DNA of 64,000 bases from Trema orientale. Its lineage: Eukaryota; Streptophyta; Magnoliopsida; Rosales; Cannabaceae. The stretch is from positions 1,165,911 to 1,229,910 of the forward strand of contig JXTC01000052.1 in the NCBI GenBank assembly GCA_002914845.1, written 5' to 3'. This document shows, in pieces, positions 13,101 to 24,053 of this stretch; the first letter of the stretch is position 1, and each line of letters starts with the position of its first letter. A program made the translations under genes and the position numbers. Below the pieces are notes generated by a model. It saw nothing but the letters and a program-made list of their open reading frames with translations, was not told where the DNA came from and ran no database searches.

Positions 13101-14290
13101 CGTACGCCAAACCTTAGGTGCAAAATCATTTTTATAGCTGTCCCAAATTTTTTTTTTTTTGGTTGTATTTCTTTTCAACTAATAAATATTTTCATACATA
13201 GATAGAATAAATAGAGTCCAACAGTGTTAAATGGTCATCACTTTAAAACGCGAAATAAATTTAATACAGAAAATTGTGAGTGTCATTATTTTTTTCCCAT
13301 TTCCGCAGCTTCCTAAGACCTTCCTTCTAAAAGTCTTCCTCTTATATGGTTGACATCCTACCAGTATCAACAAGAGTTTAATCTCTACTATCCAAAAGAC
13401 GACTTGTTAGAAAAAATGTCATATTCCTATTAAAGAAAATTTGGGCCATATTGTCGGCCATGGCTACTTAGATCGTAGAAGCAATGCAAATAGAAGATAT
13501 GTACCCTATTACATTTTCCAAATTCCATAAATGACCCATAATTTATAATAATTTACTGAATATGTCCAACTTTGAGGGCTTGTTTCCTGGGACTGTTATC
13601 CCGTGTTATTATCATTGCCAAAACCGTAGGCCAAAAGGACAGAGTTTCCCAGAAACACACGCACACGCACATAGGATATGACTTTATTTTTTCTGCTTCT
13701 AAATTAGCCCTAAAGGGAACAGTTAGCTTTGGAAGGAAAAGTACTCTTCTTTTTTTTTTTTTTTTTTTCAAGTAAATATATAATACACAGACACATTATG
13801 TTATACCCATAGCTGGAATATGTCCAAAAATGAAAACGTCAAAATCATGCATCAATTTTATTTGTTATTTCCGCATGTGGATGATGACCGAAGCCAAGTC
13901 CCGCCCAACAACTCTTTACCCCTCTTTATTTTTTATTATTATTTTTATAATTATGTTTTGTATTCTCTAATTTGATTAGTTAGTGCTTACCAATTCATCA
14001 TGTATCTGAAAAGCGACTCTGTCTTTTGTTTTATTTTTAACAAAACAAAATAAAGTTCAATCATATATTCCATTTCATATGATCATTACATGCCGGCGGC
14101 CGTTAGAACGGACCTTATCTTGATTTGGTACAATGTGATAAAGACTTAATCCAACGGCTAGTATTACTAAATCTTTTCACTGTTTTCTCTGAGTAATTGC
14201 CAAAGCAAAAACAACAAAAAAAACAGTCAACAACATGATAGAGCTGACCCATACTTCATTTCTGTAATTAAAAAAACAAAATATAAATCA
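10161..14290. other. Gene-free AT-rich intergenic DNA upstream of the PUB16-like gene
   Basis: No coding region or RNA gene was recognised. It contains one N (11520), AT microsatellites (about 10158-10175 and 12942-12960) and a 13-bp direct repeat GAATATGTCCAA at about 13558 and 13816 that brackets a segment with a long T run. The last few hundred bases are likely promoter of the downstream gene. Confidence 0.5.
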
Positions 14291-14296
14291 ATTACA

Positions 14297-14302
14297 TATA
14301 AA
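14297..14302 (+). promoter_or_regulatory. Putative TATA box of the U-box gene
   Basis: TATAAA about 295 bp before the ATG. The intervening leader is A/C-rich with CT tracts and contains no ATG, as expected for a plant 5' UTR. Position and composition only; no transcript evidence. Confidence 0.45.
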
Positions 14303-14596
14303 GGGAAAAAGAAAAGAAAAGAGCAAAAGAAAAAGAAAAAGGCAACCAGTCCAACTTGTTCTGTAATCAACTAAAGCCTATTTGTCCAAGTTAGCCTTCT
14401 TTTTTTTTCATCATCTTCTTCTTCAATCAAAACAAAACACATTCCATTCCATCCCTTTCACCAAATATCATTTCGCTTTTTGGAGCTCAAATATCCCAAA
14501 ATTAAACCCAAAAAAGAAGGCATAAAAAAAAAACGAAATTCAAATTACGGTTTCAGAAACCAAATTCAATTGTTTTTTTTTTTTTTTTTGGAATTC

Positions 14597-16669
14597 ATGG
14601 CGATATCTCCTCATGCTTTCCCGCGGAGAAAACGTCGGCCATCGGCGGCAGCCTTCGTGTCGCCGAAGCTCTCAGAGATCAATCTCCTCAAATCTCTTCT
14701 TCTCCTCACTAAGGAAATCAGCTCCCTCAGGCCTCTCCAGTTCCTTCTCCGCCGGAATTCGCTCTCCATAATTCGAAAGGCGAAGCTCCTAGCGATTCTA
14801 TTCGAGGAGCTTCTCCGGTCTCCCATGGCGCTCTTCTCCACCTCGGCGATCCTCTGCTTCGAAGAAATGTACATAGTCTTGCAGAGGATCAAGACCTTGA
14901 TCGAGGATTGCTCGAGCGGGACCAGCAGAATGTGGCTCCTGACTCAGAGCCAGTCGATGGCGAACCAATTTTACGAGCTCACTCTAGATTTATCGACTCT
15001 GCTGGATATTTTCCCGGTGAGAGAGATCAATTTGAGCGAAGAGGTGGAGGAGCTCGTTTGCCTGGTGAGGAAACAGAGCTCGGAGACCAAAGCGCTCCTC
15101 GATCCGGAAGACGAGAGTCTCAGGCTCGAGGTCTTGACCATGCTCGATCGGATCAAGAAGGAGATCGTCCCCGACCAATCCAAGCTCACCGAGATTTTCT
15201 CCAGCTTAGGGATTTCCGATTCGTCGAGTTGCAGAGAAGAGGTCGAGAGCCTCCAAGACGAAGTCCAGAACCAGAGCGACGAGAAATCGAAGTCCGAGCT
15301 CGTCGCCCTCATCGGGCTCGTCCGCTACGCCAAGTGCGTCCTCTTCGGCGCGTCGACGCCACGCTCCGATTCTCGGCGTCGGAAATCGGCGTCGGAGATC
15401 CCGATCCCGACGGATTTCCGGTGCCCGATCAGCCTCGACCTGATGCGGGACCCGGTTGTCGTGGCGACAGGTCAGACGTACGATCGCCAGTATATCAAGT
15501 TGTGGATCGAGTCGGGACACAACACGTGTCCCAAGACAGGTCAGACACTGGCCCACACGGACCTAATCCCTAACCGCGCGTTGAAGAATCTCATCGCCAT
15601 GTGGTGCCGAGACCAGAAGATTCCTTTCGAAACGGCGGAGAGTAAAGACAAACCTAAAGGCGTTACGACAATTAATAAGGCGGCGCTCGAAGCGACGAAG
15701 ATGACGGCGTCGTTTTTGGTCAACAGGCTGTCTCAGTCCCAGTCGTTCGAGGACGCAAACGGCGTCGTTTACGAGCTCCGCGCCCTGGCCAAGGCCGACT
15801 CCGAGAGCCGAACCTGCGTCGCCGAAGCCGGAGCCGTACCCCTTCTCGTCAGGTACTTGACTTTGGACGTCGGCTCGGCTTACCCGAACCTGCAAGTCAA
15901 CGCCGTGACGGCGATTCTCAACCTCTCGATCCTCGAAGCGAACAAGAATCGGATTATGGACACGGACGGAGCCTTAAACGGCGTCGTGGAGGTCCTCTGT
16001 GCGGGCGCCACGTGGGAGGCGAAGGGGAACGCGGCGGCCACGATATTCAGCCTATCGAGTGTGCACGCCCACAGGAAGCGGCTCGTGAGGAAGACACGTG
16101 TCGTGAGGGGACTGCTCGATTTGGCCAAGGAGGGCCCCGCGTCTACCAAGAGGGACGCCTTGGCGGCGATACTGAATCTCGCCGGAGATAGAGACGGTGT
16201 TTTCCGGTTGGTCGAGGCCGGAGTGGTTGAAATTACGGTTCAGGCCATTGACGACGGGTTACCGGAAGAGGCGGTGACGATAATGGAGGTGGTGGTGAAG
16301 AGGGGCGGGTTGTTGGCCATTGCCGCGGCTTACAGCGCGATCAAGAAACTAGGGTCGGTTCTGCGGAACGGGTCGGATAGGGCCCGTGAGAGCGCGGCGG
16401 CGACGCTGGTCACGATCTGTCGGAAAGGTGGGGCCGAGATGGTGGCGGAGCTTGTGACGGTGTCAGGAATCGAGAGGGTAATTTGGGAAGTTATGGGGAC
16501 TGGGACGGCGAGGGGTAGGCGGAAAGCTGCGACGTTATTGAGGATATTGAGGAGATGGGCGGCGGGTTTGGACGGAGACTTAACGGAGAGTTACGGCGCC
16601 ACCACTACTACTACTACTACTACAACAACGACTAATGGCGTGACTTCGTCAACTACAGTGGCGTTTTGA
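14597..16669 (+). CDS. PUB16: U-box/ARM-repeat E3 ubiquitin ligase, PUB16-like
   Basis: Single-exon gene of 690 residues. Plant U-box/ARM proteins transfer ubiquitin from an E2 to substrates held by their ARM repeats, and several act in defence, hormone or stress signalling. In order there are a helical N-terminal UND-type region (about residues 20-250); a U-box (about 270-344: FRCPISLDLMRDPVV, then GQTYDR, then CPKTGQ and PNRALKNLI), which holds the E2-binding loop; and a C-terminal ARM repeat array (about 380-660, with repeated NAVTAILNLS and NAAATIFSLS type helices). Near the C terminus is a run of 11 Thr encoded by an ACT microsatellite. I chose the ATG at 14597 because the protein then begins MAISPHAF, as I recall for PUB16 orthologues; the frame is open further upstream but without an ATG. 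The coding GC content is far above the surroundings. The family is certain; PUB16 versus a close paralogue is likely but not proven. Confidence 0.93.
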   Translation: MAISPHAFPRRKRRPSAAAFVSPKLSEINLLKSLLLLTKEISSLRPLQFLLRRNSLSIIRKAKLLAILFEELLRSPMALFSTSAILCFEEMYIVLQRIKTLIEDCSSGTSRMWLLTQSQSMANQFYELTLDLSTLLDIFPVREINLSEEVEELVCLVRKQSSETKALLDPEDESLRLEVLTMLDRIKKEIVPDQSKLTEIFSSLGISDSSSCREEVESLQDEVQNQSDEKSKSELVALIGLVRYAKCVLFGASTPRSDSRRRKSASEIPIPTDFRCPISLDLMRDPVVVATGQTYDRQYIKLWIESGHNTCPKTGQTLAHTDLIPNRALKNLIAMWCRDQKIPFETAESKDKPKGVTTINKAALEATKMTASFLVNRLSQSQSFEDANGVVYELRALAKADSESRTCVAEAGAVPLLVRYLTLDVGSAYPNLQVNAVTAILNLSILEANKNRIMDTDGALNGVVEVLCAGATWEAKGNAAATIFSLSSVHAHRKRLVRKTRVVRGLLDLAKEGPASTKRDALAAILNLAGDRDGVFRLVEAGVVEITVQAIDDGLPEEAVTIMEVVVKRGGLLAIAAAYSAIKKLGSVLRNGSDRARESAAATLVTICRKGGAEMVAELVTVSGIERVIWEVMGTGTARGRRKAATLLRILRRWAAGLDGDLTESYGATTTTTTTTTTTNGVTSSTTVAF
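16598..16636 (+). repeat. (ACT)n coding microsatellite encoding poly-Thr
   Basis: Eleven consecutive Thr codons, mostly ACT with some ACA/ACC/ACG, lie just before the stop of the U-box protein (residues about 669-679). The length is expected to vary between individuals, and the tail lies outside the ARM repeats. Confidence 0.9.
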
Positions 16670-18270
16670 CTAGTTAGCTGAAATTTGTATTTGTTTGTTA
16701 AATTTGTAAAGATTTTTACAGTTTTTTTTTTTTTACAGGGATACTCGTGCATGGATAAATAGTTCATTTGTTCTTTCAGTCTTTTGTTTTTATTCTTTTA
16801 CGACCATCAATTGTGATTTCTACATTGAATTTCGAAAGTTTCAAAGCTCAGAAAATCAATTCAAATGCTACATTGTTTAGCTTTAGCCGGACAAAAAAGC
16901 TTTTTCCTTTCTCGGTTTTCACTAGTGTATTCTGGTCCTCATAGAATTTTTTTTTTATTTTTTATTTTTCTTCCAATTATTTCACTTTCTATGCTGTTAG
17001 AATTCTGCCAATATTTGAAATATTGTGGATTTAACTTAAAGGCGTTACGTTGTTAAAAGATAAAATGAAAAGAATAGAATATAATGAACTACAGTTTTCT
17101 TTTTCGAAAGAAAAAGGAAACTTTTCCTTGCCTTATTACGTTATGTTGTTGTTCATAATTAGGAGGACCAAAGGCTTTGCTTGCAGGCAAAATTAACGTG
17201 TTGACGGTCCAAAAAAGAAAAGAAAAAGAAGTTGGCGGTCCAAGGTGCAAAGAGGAACAGCTAACGCAAACTAAATGTGTCAAATAGAATTAAAGGTGGA
17301 CATCATTTGTCATCAATGACGAATTTCTTAACGATCGTAAAGAAGTTTCCTCTCAATTCCAAATTCATTTTCTAAGACAGTTAATTTCCCACTAATGTCG
17401 TGGAACATTTTCTTTTTCCTCATTATTTTATAATCAGCTGCTGAACTGTGAGCTTTTTTCGTGCAAGGCAGCGAAATCATAATCTTCCACTATATATATT
17501 TAAATGGGAAGCCTCTTTAATACTCCAGGCAAAGTGAAAAAATTCTGTTACTTTCTCTTATCAGCATTCAGCATCCTCAATGATTATTATTAAAGGCAAT
17601 AATTTAGAAATGACATGAGCAAAATTAATGGGCAGTTTACAAGAAAAGTGGTTCCTAAAACAGTTTTGTGAGGTAAGAGTCGAATTTCAACTGCTGAGGT
17701 AATTAGGCTTAGTAGTTTGGAGAATGGTATTAAGTTCATAGCAGTTGTTGGCATAATGTTTTTTTTTTCTTCCTAAAGTAAGTTTCTCTAAAACTAGAAC
17801 ATTTTTCCAGAATTGCTATTTATGAAAGAAGCCCATTCATTTAATATGTTAAATGAATGAGCCCGAATAGGAGTGGGATACTGCTAAAATATCAAAATTA
17901 AGATAACGACGAAGGAAAAAAAAGACACAAATGAAAGTTCATCAATAAAAATTACTTCAAAACTTGACAATAAGAATATATAGTAAAAAATTAAAACTTG
18001 AATCCAACAAGTGACTCACAGCCTAATGTCCTCAGAACTAATACTATCATGTAATTGGTCTCTATTTATATTTCTTGATTTTATCCTTTAGGCCACGTGT
18101 GCTAATTCATAAAGAGACGGAGTGGAAATAGAATAGAGAATAATAAGAAACAATGAGTGGAAAGATTTTGATTTCTTTCATGTACAGCTAATTAGTACGT
18201 AAACACGTGAAAGGAAATACTCGTTTCTTTTTGGATTTCTAACACTTATGGTTTTATCTTAAAAAACAAA
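16670..18270. other. Intergenic DNA 3' of the U-box gene
   Basis: Presumed 3' UTR and terminator in the first 150-200 bp, then AT-rich DNA without a recognised gene. One perfect 11-bp inverted repeat, CATTCATTTAA / TTAAATGAATG with a 4-bp loop, lies at 17834-17859. Confidence 0.5.
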
Positions 18271-18274
18271 AAAA

Positions 18275-18580
18275 TATTACAAAAATATGGTGGATCAACT
18301 TTTTTTCCAATTTCCGTACAATATTTTTGGAAAAACACCACTTTTAAAAATGGTATTAGAAACATGTCATTTTAAAAATAGTTCTAGTTACCAGTATTTG
18401 AAAACTGATTACTGATTATCAGTTATCAGTTATATACCAGCTATAAATACTTTTGTTATTAGTTACTAGTGTGCTCAAAAACTGGTTACCAGTTACTAGT
18501 TACTATTTTATAATACGGCAATTTTATGAAGACTTTAAAAAAAATGGTATTTTCTAAAAAATGCGATACCAGATCATTCT
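18275..18580 (+). mobile_element. Family Y repeat, copy 2
   Basis: Starts ATTACAAAAATATGG, has the core AAACTGATTACTGATTATC.. GGTTACCAGTTACTAGTTAC, then poly-A/T and a TTTTCTAAAAAATGCG end. It is collinear with the copy at 45541-45905. No coding capacity. Confidence 0.65.
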
Positions 18581-18774
18581 TTTCTACAGTGGTATATTTG
18601 CAATTCTTTTCTACAACGGTTGTAGATGGCCTAATTTTCTTTTTACGTTTCCCTTTTCCTCTACATTTAGATTAGTAAACATTACCTTAAAGTTAAAAGA
18701 TTAACTGTAGTGAAGTCATCAGCTTTCATGTGGGCTGGGCCACTTCATGATAAAGTTCATATCAGAACATTTTG

Positions 18775-19195
18775 GGCTTATTAGCAAAATAGCTAAATTT
18801 TGGATCATAGTTTGTAAAATGGTCATTTCTCAAACATTCTTAAAAATGGTCGTTTTTCATATTTATTATATCAAAATATATTGATTTATTTTTTTGAAAA
18901 TTGATTTATTTTTGAAAAAATTGATTTATTTTTCTTAAAATCGATTTACTTTTTTAAAAATTGATATACTTTATTTAGTATATCAAAATATATTAATTTA
19001 GTTTTTGAAATTGATTTAATCTTTAAAAAATCGATTTACTTTATAAAAAAGTAGATAAACTAAAAATAGCTATGTATCAAATAATATTATAAAATGGGCA
19101 TTTATTAAATAAGTGTAAGAAAAGGCCATTTTTTAAATTGATCTTATAAAAAAAAAAAAGAAAAAGAAGAAGGTCATTTCTTATAAATACTCTTT
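18775..19195 (+). mobile_element. Family Z repeat, copy 1
   Basis: Begins with AGCAAAATAGCTAAATTTTG and GTAAAATGGTCATTT, continues with tandem ATTGATTTATTTTTGAAAA blocks and TATATCAAAATATATTGATT, and ends near AATAAGTGTAAGAAAAGGCC. The reverse complement of the same series is at 46809-47197. The two ends are themselves partly inverted (AAAATGGTCATTT versus AAAATGGGCATTTATTAAAT), giving a MITE-like form. Confidence 0.6.
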
Positions 19196-19317
19196 TAACA
19201 TTTTTGGGTCTGCTCTTACGGGCTTATTCAGCAGTCCATCAACTTACCACAATGGGCTTCCTTCCTCAAATATTGCCCTTTTTGCTTCTAAAAGAAATAT
19301 ATGGGAACTTAGGGTTT

Positions 19318-19565
19318 GTGTCCTTTTCTCGTAGACATTGTTTATATAAATGTCCATTTTTCTTTATTTCTTTTCTATAGCTTAATGGCCTTGTATATCT
19401 ATTTATATAGCAACTTTAGTTTATGTACTATGTATATTAGGTTTATAACATGTATATCATATTTAACACTTAGTTTATATACTGATATACCAGTCTTTTT
19501 GTTATTATAGTTGAAAAATGGACATTTATTTAAAATGGTCCAAAATTTAGTAATATTACTATGAG
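19318..19565 (-). mobile_element. Family X TIR repeat, copy 2 (minus orientation)
   Basis: The reverse complement starts near ACTAAATTTTGGACCATTTT, then AAATAAATGTCCATTTTTC, then GGTATATCAGTATATAAACT and several ATATAC motifs, matching family X copies 1 and 3. It lies head to head with copy 3, about 85 bp away, so the pair can form an imperfect hairpin. Confidence 0.55.
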
Positions 19566-19649
19566 ACCAACTTCGGTGGTTGGTATTAGTTTATACCAAG
19601 TTTTTTATGCTATAAAACTAATATATTATTTTTCTTTTTTAAAAAAAAG

Positions 19650-20150
19650 GGTTTTGTAGGAAAATGACCAAATTTTGTGTCCATTTAAGTAAATGTCCAT
19701 TTTCAAATGTTATAGGATAATGACTCGTATATCAGCATATATACCATGAGGCGTGCACTCCTCCGCCATGCCGCAGCACTCACACTTGGCCTCTTCGACC
19801 TCCGATGTGGCTGGGAGGTCGTTATTTTGACGACCTTCTACGTCAATGGATTCCTTTGTTATGAGCTCAAGTGATATGTCGGATATTGTTCTTTGAAGAC
19901 TTTCCATTGAGAGTCTTGGAGGCGGCTTAAACCTACTCTTCAGGTCTTGTTCACTTTTGGATGAGGAGGATGTAAAATGTTATGTACCTATTATAAAAAT
20001 TTATATGCTGAGTGCATAAACTAAAATTAGTATATAAGTATATATACCAATTATAAAAATATATGAGCTTGGTCATTTAACTATAAAAAGAGCAAAATGG
20101 ACATTGACTAAAATAAAGTCAAAAAAGTGGACATCCACCAAAATTTCTCA
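19650..20150 (+). mobile_element. Family X TIR repeat, copy 3, carrying a captured gene fragment
   Basis: Aligns with copy 1 from ATGACCAAATTTTGTG to ACATCCACCAAAATTTCTC, except that between ATATACCA (to 19746) and TGTAAAATGTTATG (from 19971) it carries about 224 bp of GC-rich sequence absent from copy 1. The hexamer ATGAGG sits at both junctions (19746-19751 and 19961-19966), as expected of a short target duplication or microhomology join. The inserted DNA encodes part of a DUF1677 protein. Confidence 0.7.
19747..19970 (-). pseudogene. DUF1677 gene fragment captured within a repeat
   Basis: On the minus strand the insert translates without a stop, through FKPPPRLSMESLQ, TISDISLELITKE and EVEEAKCECCGMAEECTP. 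The cysteine-rich EAKCECCGM-EECT core is the hallmark of the plant DUF1677 family (PF07911), whose function is not known to me. The fragment stops right after EECTP, so the second half of the domain, including its later CxxC (WICGLC-type) motif, is missing. There is no start codon or promoter context of a normal gene, and AT-rich repeat sequence flanks it on both sides. It is therefore a piece of a host gene moved here, still in frame, and probably young. Family assignment is from motif recall. Confidence 0.75.
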
Positions 20151-21702
20151 AAAATAAATAAATAAATAAAAAACTGCTATGAATGTTTTCTTTCTCGGTC
20201 TCTCATCCTTCCACGTAGTCCTCCATGGCTCCATTCTATCCTATATTCGTACAGCCATAATGTTGTAAATTGTAATGTCTGGCTGGACAAACATTCTCGT
20301 CGTTCACTTCAATTTCAGGATAATCGGGATGAAGCATTATTATGCCTTCCTTTCTGATTTTTTGTCCTTCTCCAAAACTTCCACCACACAAAACAAGTGC
20401 CATAAACTACTATACTAGCTAGCTACTTGTTTTATTCTTATTAGTCTTTCATTTTTTTTTTAAATTACATAGCTAGCTACATCTGTTCAAGGCAAGACAA
20501 AATTCGGCATTTGGTCCCCGCTCTCTCCCTAGTTCATCACTTTTTTCGAACACGTTTACTGAAACATCTAGGCCTCTTGTGGTTCGGTCATGTTCCTTTC
20601 AAAAGGGACTCTGACAAAGGGGACCAATTGATTTGGGCTTTGGAGGTAAACTCCGATGGACTTTAGGCCATGATAGAATGTCTTTTTCTTATCCAACGGT
20701 ATGGCTTCTCTCTCTCTCTCTCTTTCTAGATCTGCACAAATTCGCATGCAAGTTGATTGTCAATCTTTGTGTATGTGTGTGTATATATACATATATATAT
20801 ATATAGCAGCTCTAATGCATAGCTGAAATTGAATGCTCATTATGTATCGAATCAATAAGTCACAGTACATTCATGTATATATCAAATTGCGGCACCTGTT
20901 TATTATCAAATTTTTACGTACCAAGTCAATTAGTTAATTTGGACCATTTCGTGTTTCTAAATCATCATAAATTATTAATTATATGGTTCTAGCGTAGCTG
21001 TTTTGGATGCTTACTTTTTGAATTGAGCCTTTAATATACACTCCATTTGGATTTGTCTCCTTTGCCCTACATCTTATCGGCTTAAGATTTTGTGAGCCAT
21101 AAGATTGAGCTTAAGTATTGATGCGTTGGTACTTGTCTTTGGGCCTTGGTGTGCAAATACTTCCATTTTGGAAATTTCAGAAAATTCTTAGATATTTATG
21201 AATTAGTTGGACAGCATAACATCTTACATCGATATCAAAGGTCAGGAGTACTACTATTCAGGAGTCTTTTTATGGGCTTATCAGATACTCATTTTATCAT
21301 CTTTTGTTGATTTTTCTCTATTCAGATGATGAAAGGGTAAGTAAGCATCATGAAACCTTCACACAACGCAATATACCATACTGTACTATGATAAGTACCA
21401 CACTAGTAGGTTCAAATTACTATTTTGTCGAGGGATAAATTTATTCCGGAAAAGACATGAAATTGGATTGCAATTAGTGATTCTTTTAGCTGGATCCTTG
21501 ATTTAATTTTTATGGAGAGTTTGCGGCCTTAAATACTGACTGCAACTACGTTAGCAAAAATGGATAAATAAGTAAATAACATCCCGAAGCAAAAGAGCAA
21601 CATGTAATTAGTGTAGTACTTTCAATTTTTCTTTCATTCTTTCTTTTTTTTTTTTCTTGGATAACTTTCTACTTTATAGCTTAAATACCATTTTGTTAAC
21701 AA
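20151..21702. other. AT-rich intergenic DNA, nothing recognised
   Basis: Contains a (TC)n microsatellite (20708-20725) and TATA-rich runs (20770-20805). No gene, RNA or clear mobile element was identified. Confidence 0.5.
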
Positions 21703-21934
21703 ATTTTTAGGTGGTGTTTTTTTTTTTTTTTTTAAAATGGGGCTTAACTAATGACCTCCACTTATTACAAATTAAAGGAAAATACCTACTACTACCCAAT
21801 CCCCACCCCACCCTATTAGGGATAATAGGCTTTCACGCCTACCCCAGTGTGACTCGAACCTAGGACCGAGATCCTAGGTAGTGGAGGCTCTTACCACTTG
21901 AGCCAACCCACTTCGTCATTTTTAGGTGGTGTTT
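21703..21934 (-). mobile_element. tRNA-derived SINE with 17-bp target-site duplications
   Basis: The element body is 21720-21917, in minus orientation. Its 5' end (right side) shows RNA polymerase III promoter boxes: an A-box-like TGGCTCAAGTGGTAAGAGCC and a B box GGTTCGAGTCAC about 35 bp further on. The 3' end (left side) is an A tail, seen as a T run on the plus strand. The same 17 bp, ATTTTTAGGTGGTGTTT, stands at 21703-21719 and 21918-21934. The duplication is identical, which argues for a recent insertion. SINEs move with reverse transcriptase borrowed from LINEs; this one encodes nothing. Confidence 0.9.
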
Positions 21935-22189
21935 AGTTTAATGGAATGGCTAATAGAATAGAATAACAATTTCTACATAAACTTATTCTTTTATTTGGTT
22001 TCGTAAGGATAGTTATTCCACCAAATTATGTGAATCCTCATTCCTAAAGAGGATCACTGAATACCTATTCTATCCCAATATTGAATTAAATAGATTATTG
22101 TTTCCAAAATTATTTCTTAAAATTCTAACATATCTACTTTAATTTTATGTAACTCTTCCCCTAAATATATATTTTGGTTTAAATGGTTA

Positions 22190-22345
22190 ATTACCCATGG
22201 ATGGTTACAATGGTTTAAGCCGTTAGATCTATATCCTATGGTGGTGATTAGTTTGATGGTTGGCCAAAAACATTTAATGCTGGCCAAAAAAATTTAATGC
22301 CATCACTACTTTTTTAAGTACCCATCCATGGTCACAAAAAAATTG
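22190..22345. mobile_element. Small inverted-repeat (MITE-like) element
   Basis: ACCCATGGATGG on the left faces CCATCCATGG(T) on the right, and GGTTACAATGG faces TTGTAACCATTG, giving inverted arms around a centre with two GGCCAAAAA-CATTTAATG copies. No target duplication was defined. Confidence 0.4.
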
Positions 22346-22370
22346 TAACCATTGAGAAGTCCTCCATACA

Positions 22371-22620
22371 TATATATGGGCACTAAATCAGTAGGTATTT
22401 TTTTTTATTTATACACAAGTATCGTTTTGGCTAATTAAAATTTATTATTCATGTCTTTTTATAGCAAAAGTAAGAGAGAAATAATATTAATGATACATGT
22501 CTTTTCATGCACATTATTATAATTATTAGATTACCGTTAAATGATGATCCAAAGATTAAAAAAAAATACCTATACATAGGTTTAAAAAAATACCTATTGG
22601 ATTGGAAACCTATATATATG
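22371..22620. mobile_element. Family W MITE, copy 1
   Basis: About 250 bp bounded by TATATATGGG-CACT.AATC.AGTAGGTATTT on the left and AATACCTATTGGATTGG on the right, the right being the reverse complement of the left. Inner arms are also inverted (ACACAAGTATCG versus ACCTATACATAGG). The centre has a TTAGATTACCGTTAAATGATG block, equivalent to GCCGTTAGATCATTATC in other copies. It is inserted in TATA-rich DNA. Other copies: 32561-32875, 35440-35705 and 55848-56110; partial at 47574-47733 and 48695-48737. Confidence 0.75.
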
Positions 22621-22689
22621 GGTGTCTTTGTACAATATTTACTTTTCTATTTCGTTCCAATTACTATCCAAACACGTTAATCATGATTC

Positions 22690-22825
22690 AATCAAAATTG
22701 ACAACCTCTCTCCAATCATTCATAGATGGACTAGTAGGGACAACTGAACTCGAATCTAGATCTCTCCCTCAATGTAAATCTAAGGATTGACTGAGTGAGC
22801 CGTAGTCACTCTAACCACCCGAAAA
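22690..22825 (-). mobile_element. Possible SINE head (tRNA-like, minus strand)
   Basis: The minus strand reads GGGTGGTTAGAGTGAC (A-box-like), followed about 45 bp on by AGATTCGAGTTC (B-box-like). Both are imperfect and no tail or target duplication was fixed, so this is a tentative call. Confidence 0.35.
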
Positions 22826-24045
22826 GGTTATTCTTAGGTTTTACTTGTCACTTGAAATATGTAACAATTGTTGGCACGAAACCCATTCTTACATTAGTTT
22901 GTGGGGGTTTAGATTATTAGGGTAAGGTAGAGATTTTTTATTAGTTAGAGTTAGCTATGAATATATATATTTCGAAATATGAAAAGTATTGACTCACTTT
23001 TGTTAACAACTAAGTTATTTTCTATAAATTGGTTAAACTCGGTCAGGAGAAATAGTGTTTTTCTAACTTAAAACAATACGGCAGAACTAGCTAGCCCCTT
23101 GGTTGGAATTTCATCATTTACTTAAGGATCCTAGTTTGGTTTCAGCCAATAAAAAGCAAGTTTGAAACCCCTTTTTCCCTATCTTTCCTTTGCAAACAAA
23201 TATTTTCACCAAAGTTTATATGCTTCGATTGAAACGAACCACCAAATATCTACTCACTAGAATAGTTTGACGAAAGAAAAAGATGGGTAAAGAACAATAC
23301 AACTTGAAACTTACTATAGTATGTATACTTGACCACTCTGCACACGCACTATAAGCACACCTACTAGTACAACTACAACCAAACTTTGATAAATTAATTT
23401 TGTATAATAAGCCCTTGTTAAGTAATAATATTCACAATTTCAAATTTAATTTGTTTATAGAAATTAAAAAAAATCAAAATTACAAAGCAGTTAAAAAAAA
23501 ACGTTGGCTTTTAATTGTATGTAAAAACAAAGAGGAAAAAAAACTTAAACTTTGCAGGACCATTTTTGAAGAGTACTGTGGCTTGTCGGATTGGGGCAGA
23601 AGGGTTTCGGCTCAGCTTAACCTGGGAATGAAAGATGATTGGATGGACGGAACCCTCAAAAAAATAAATAAATAAATAAAGCGGGTAGAAACAGTAATGC
23701 CACTTTGTACATTATCATTCGCCTGATGGAAAAAATACAAATAAGAAAGAAAGAGAAAGAAAGAAGCCACCAAAAAAATGTGTACTGAACTGAACAAAAA
23801 GTTGATTATGCAAATATTCATAGTGATGGGCCACTTAAAATTTTCTATGTTGGACGTATATACAATGCCGAGTCACAGGAAAAGCTTTGTTGGCCCAAAA
23901 AGCTTCTTTAGTTTCGGTGCCCTTTTTGTCCTCTTTATCGTCTATTTCAGAATTTTGTGAGAGAAGACTGTTGTTATAAAGTTGGAAAATGCGGTGCTTC
24001 CAATTTAACTTTGGTTAAAGTCTATCTGTTTATGCATATAACGCA
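22826..24045. other. AT-rich intergenic DNA, nothing recognised
   Basis: No gene was recognised. Open frames at 23400-23675 and 23778-23960 are AT-rich and resemble no known protein. Confidence 0.5.
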
Positions 24046-24053
24046 TTAGCCAG

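Noticed and set aside
14908-16149. Several long frames on both strands within the U-box gene
   Set aside because: GC-rich coding DNA suppresses stops in other frames; only the U-box frame shows domains.
17834-17859. Perfect 11-bp inverted repeat as a terminator or microRNA
   Set aside because: Too short for a plant microRNA precursor and not near a transcript end; probably incidental.
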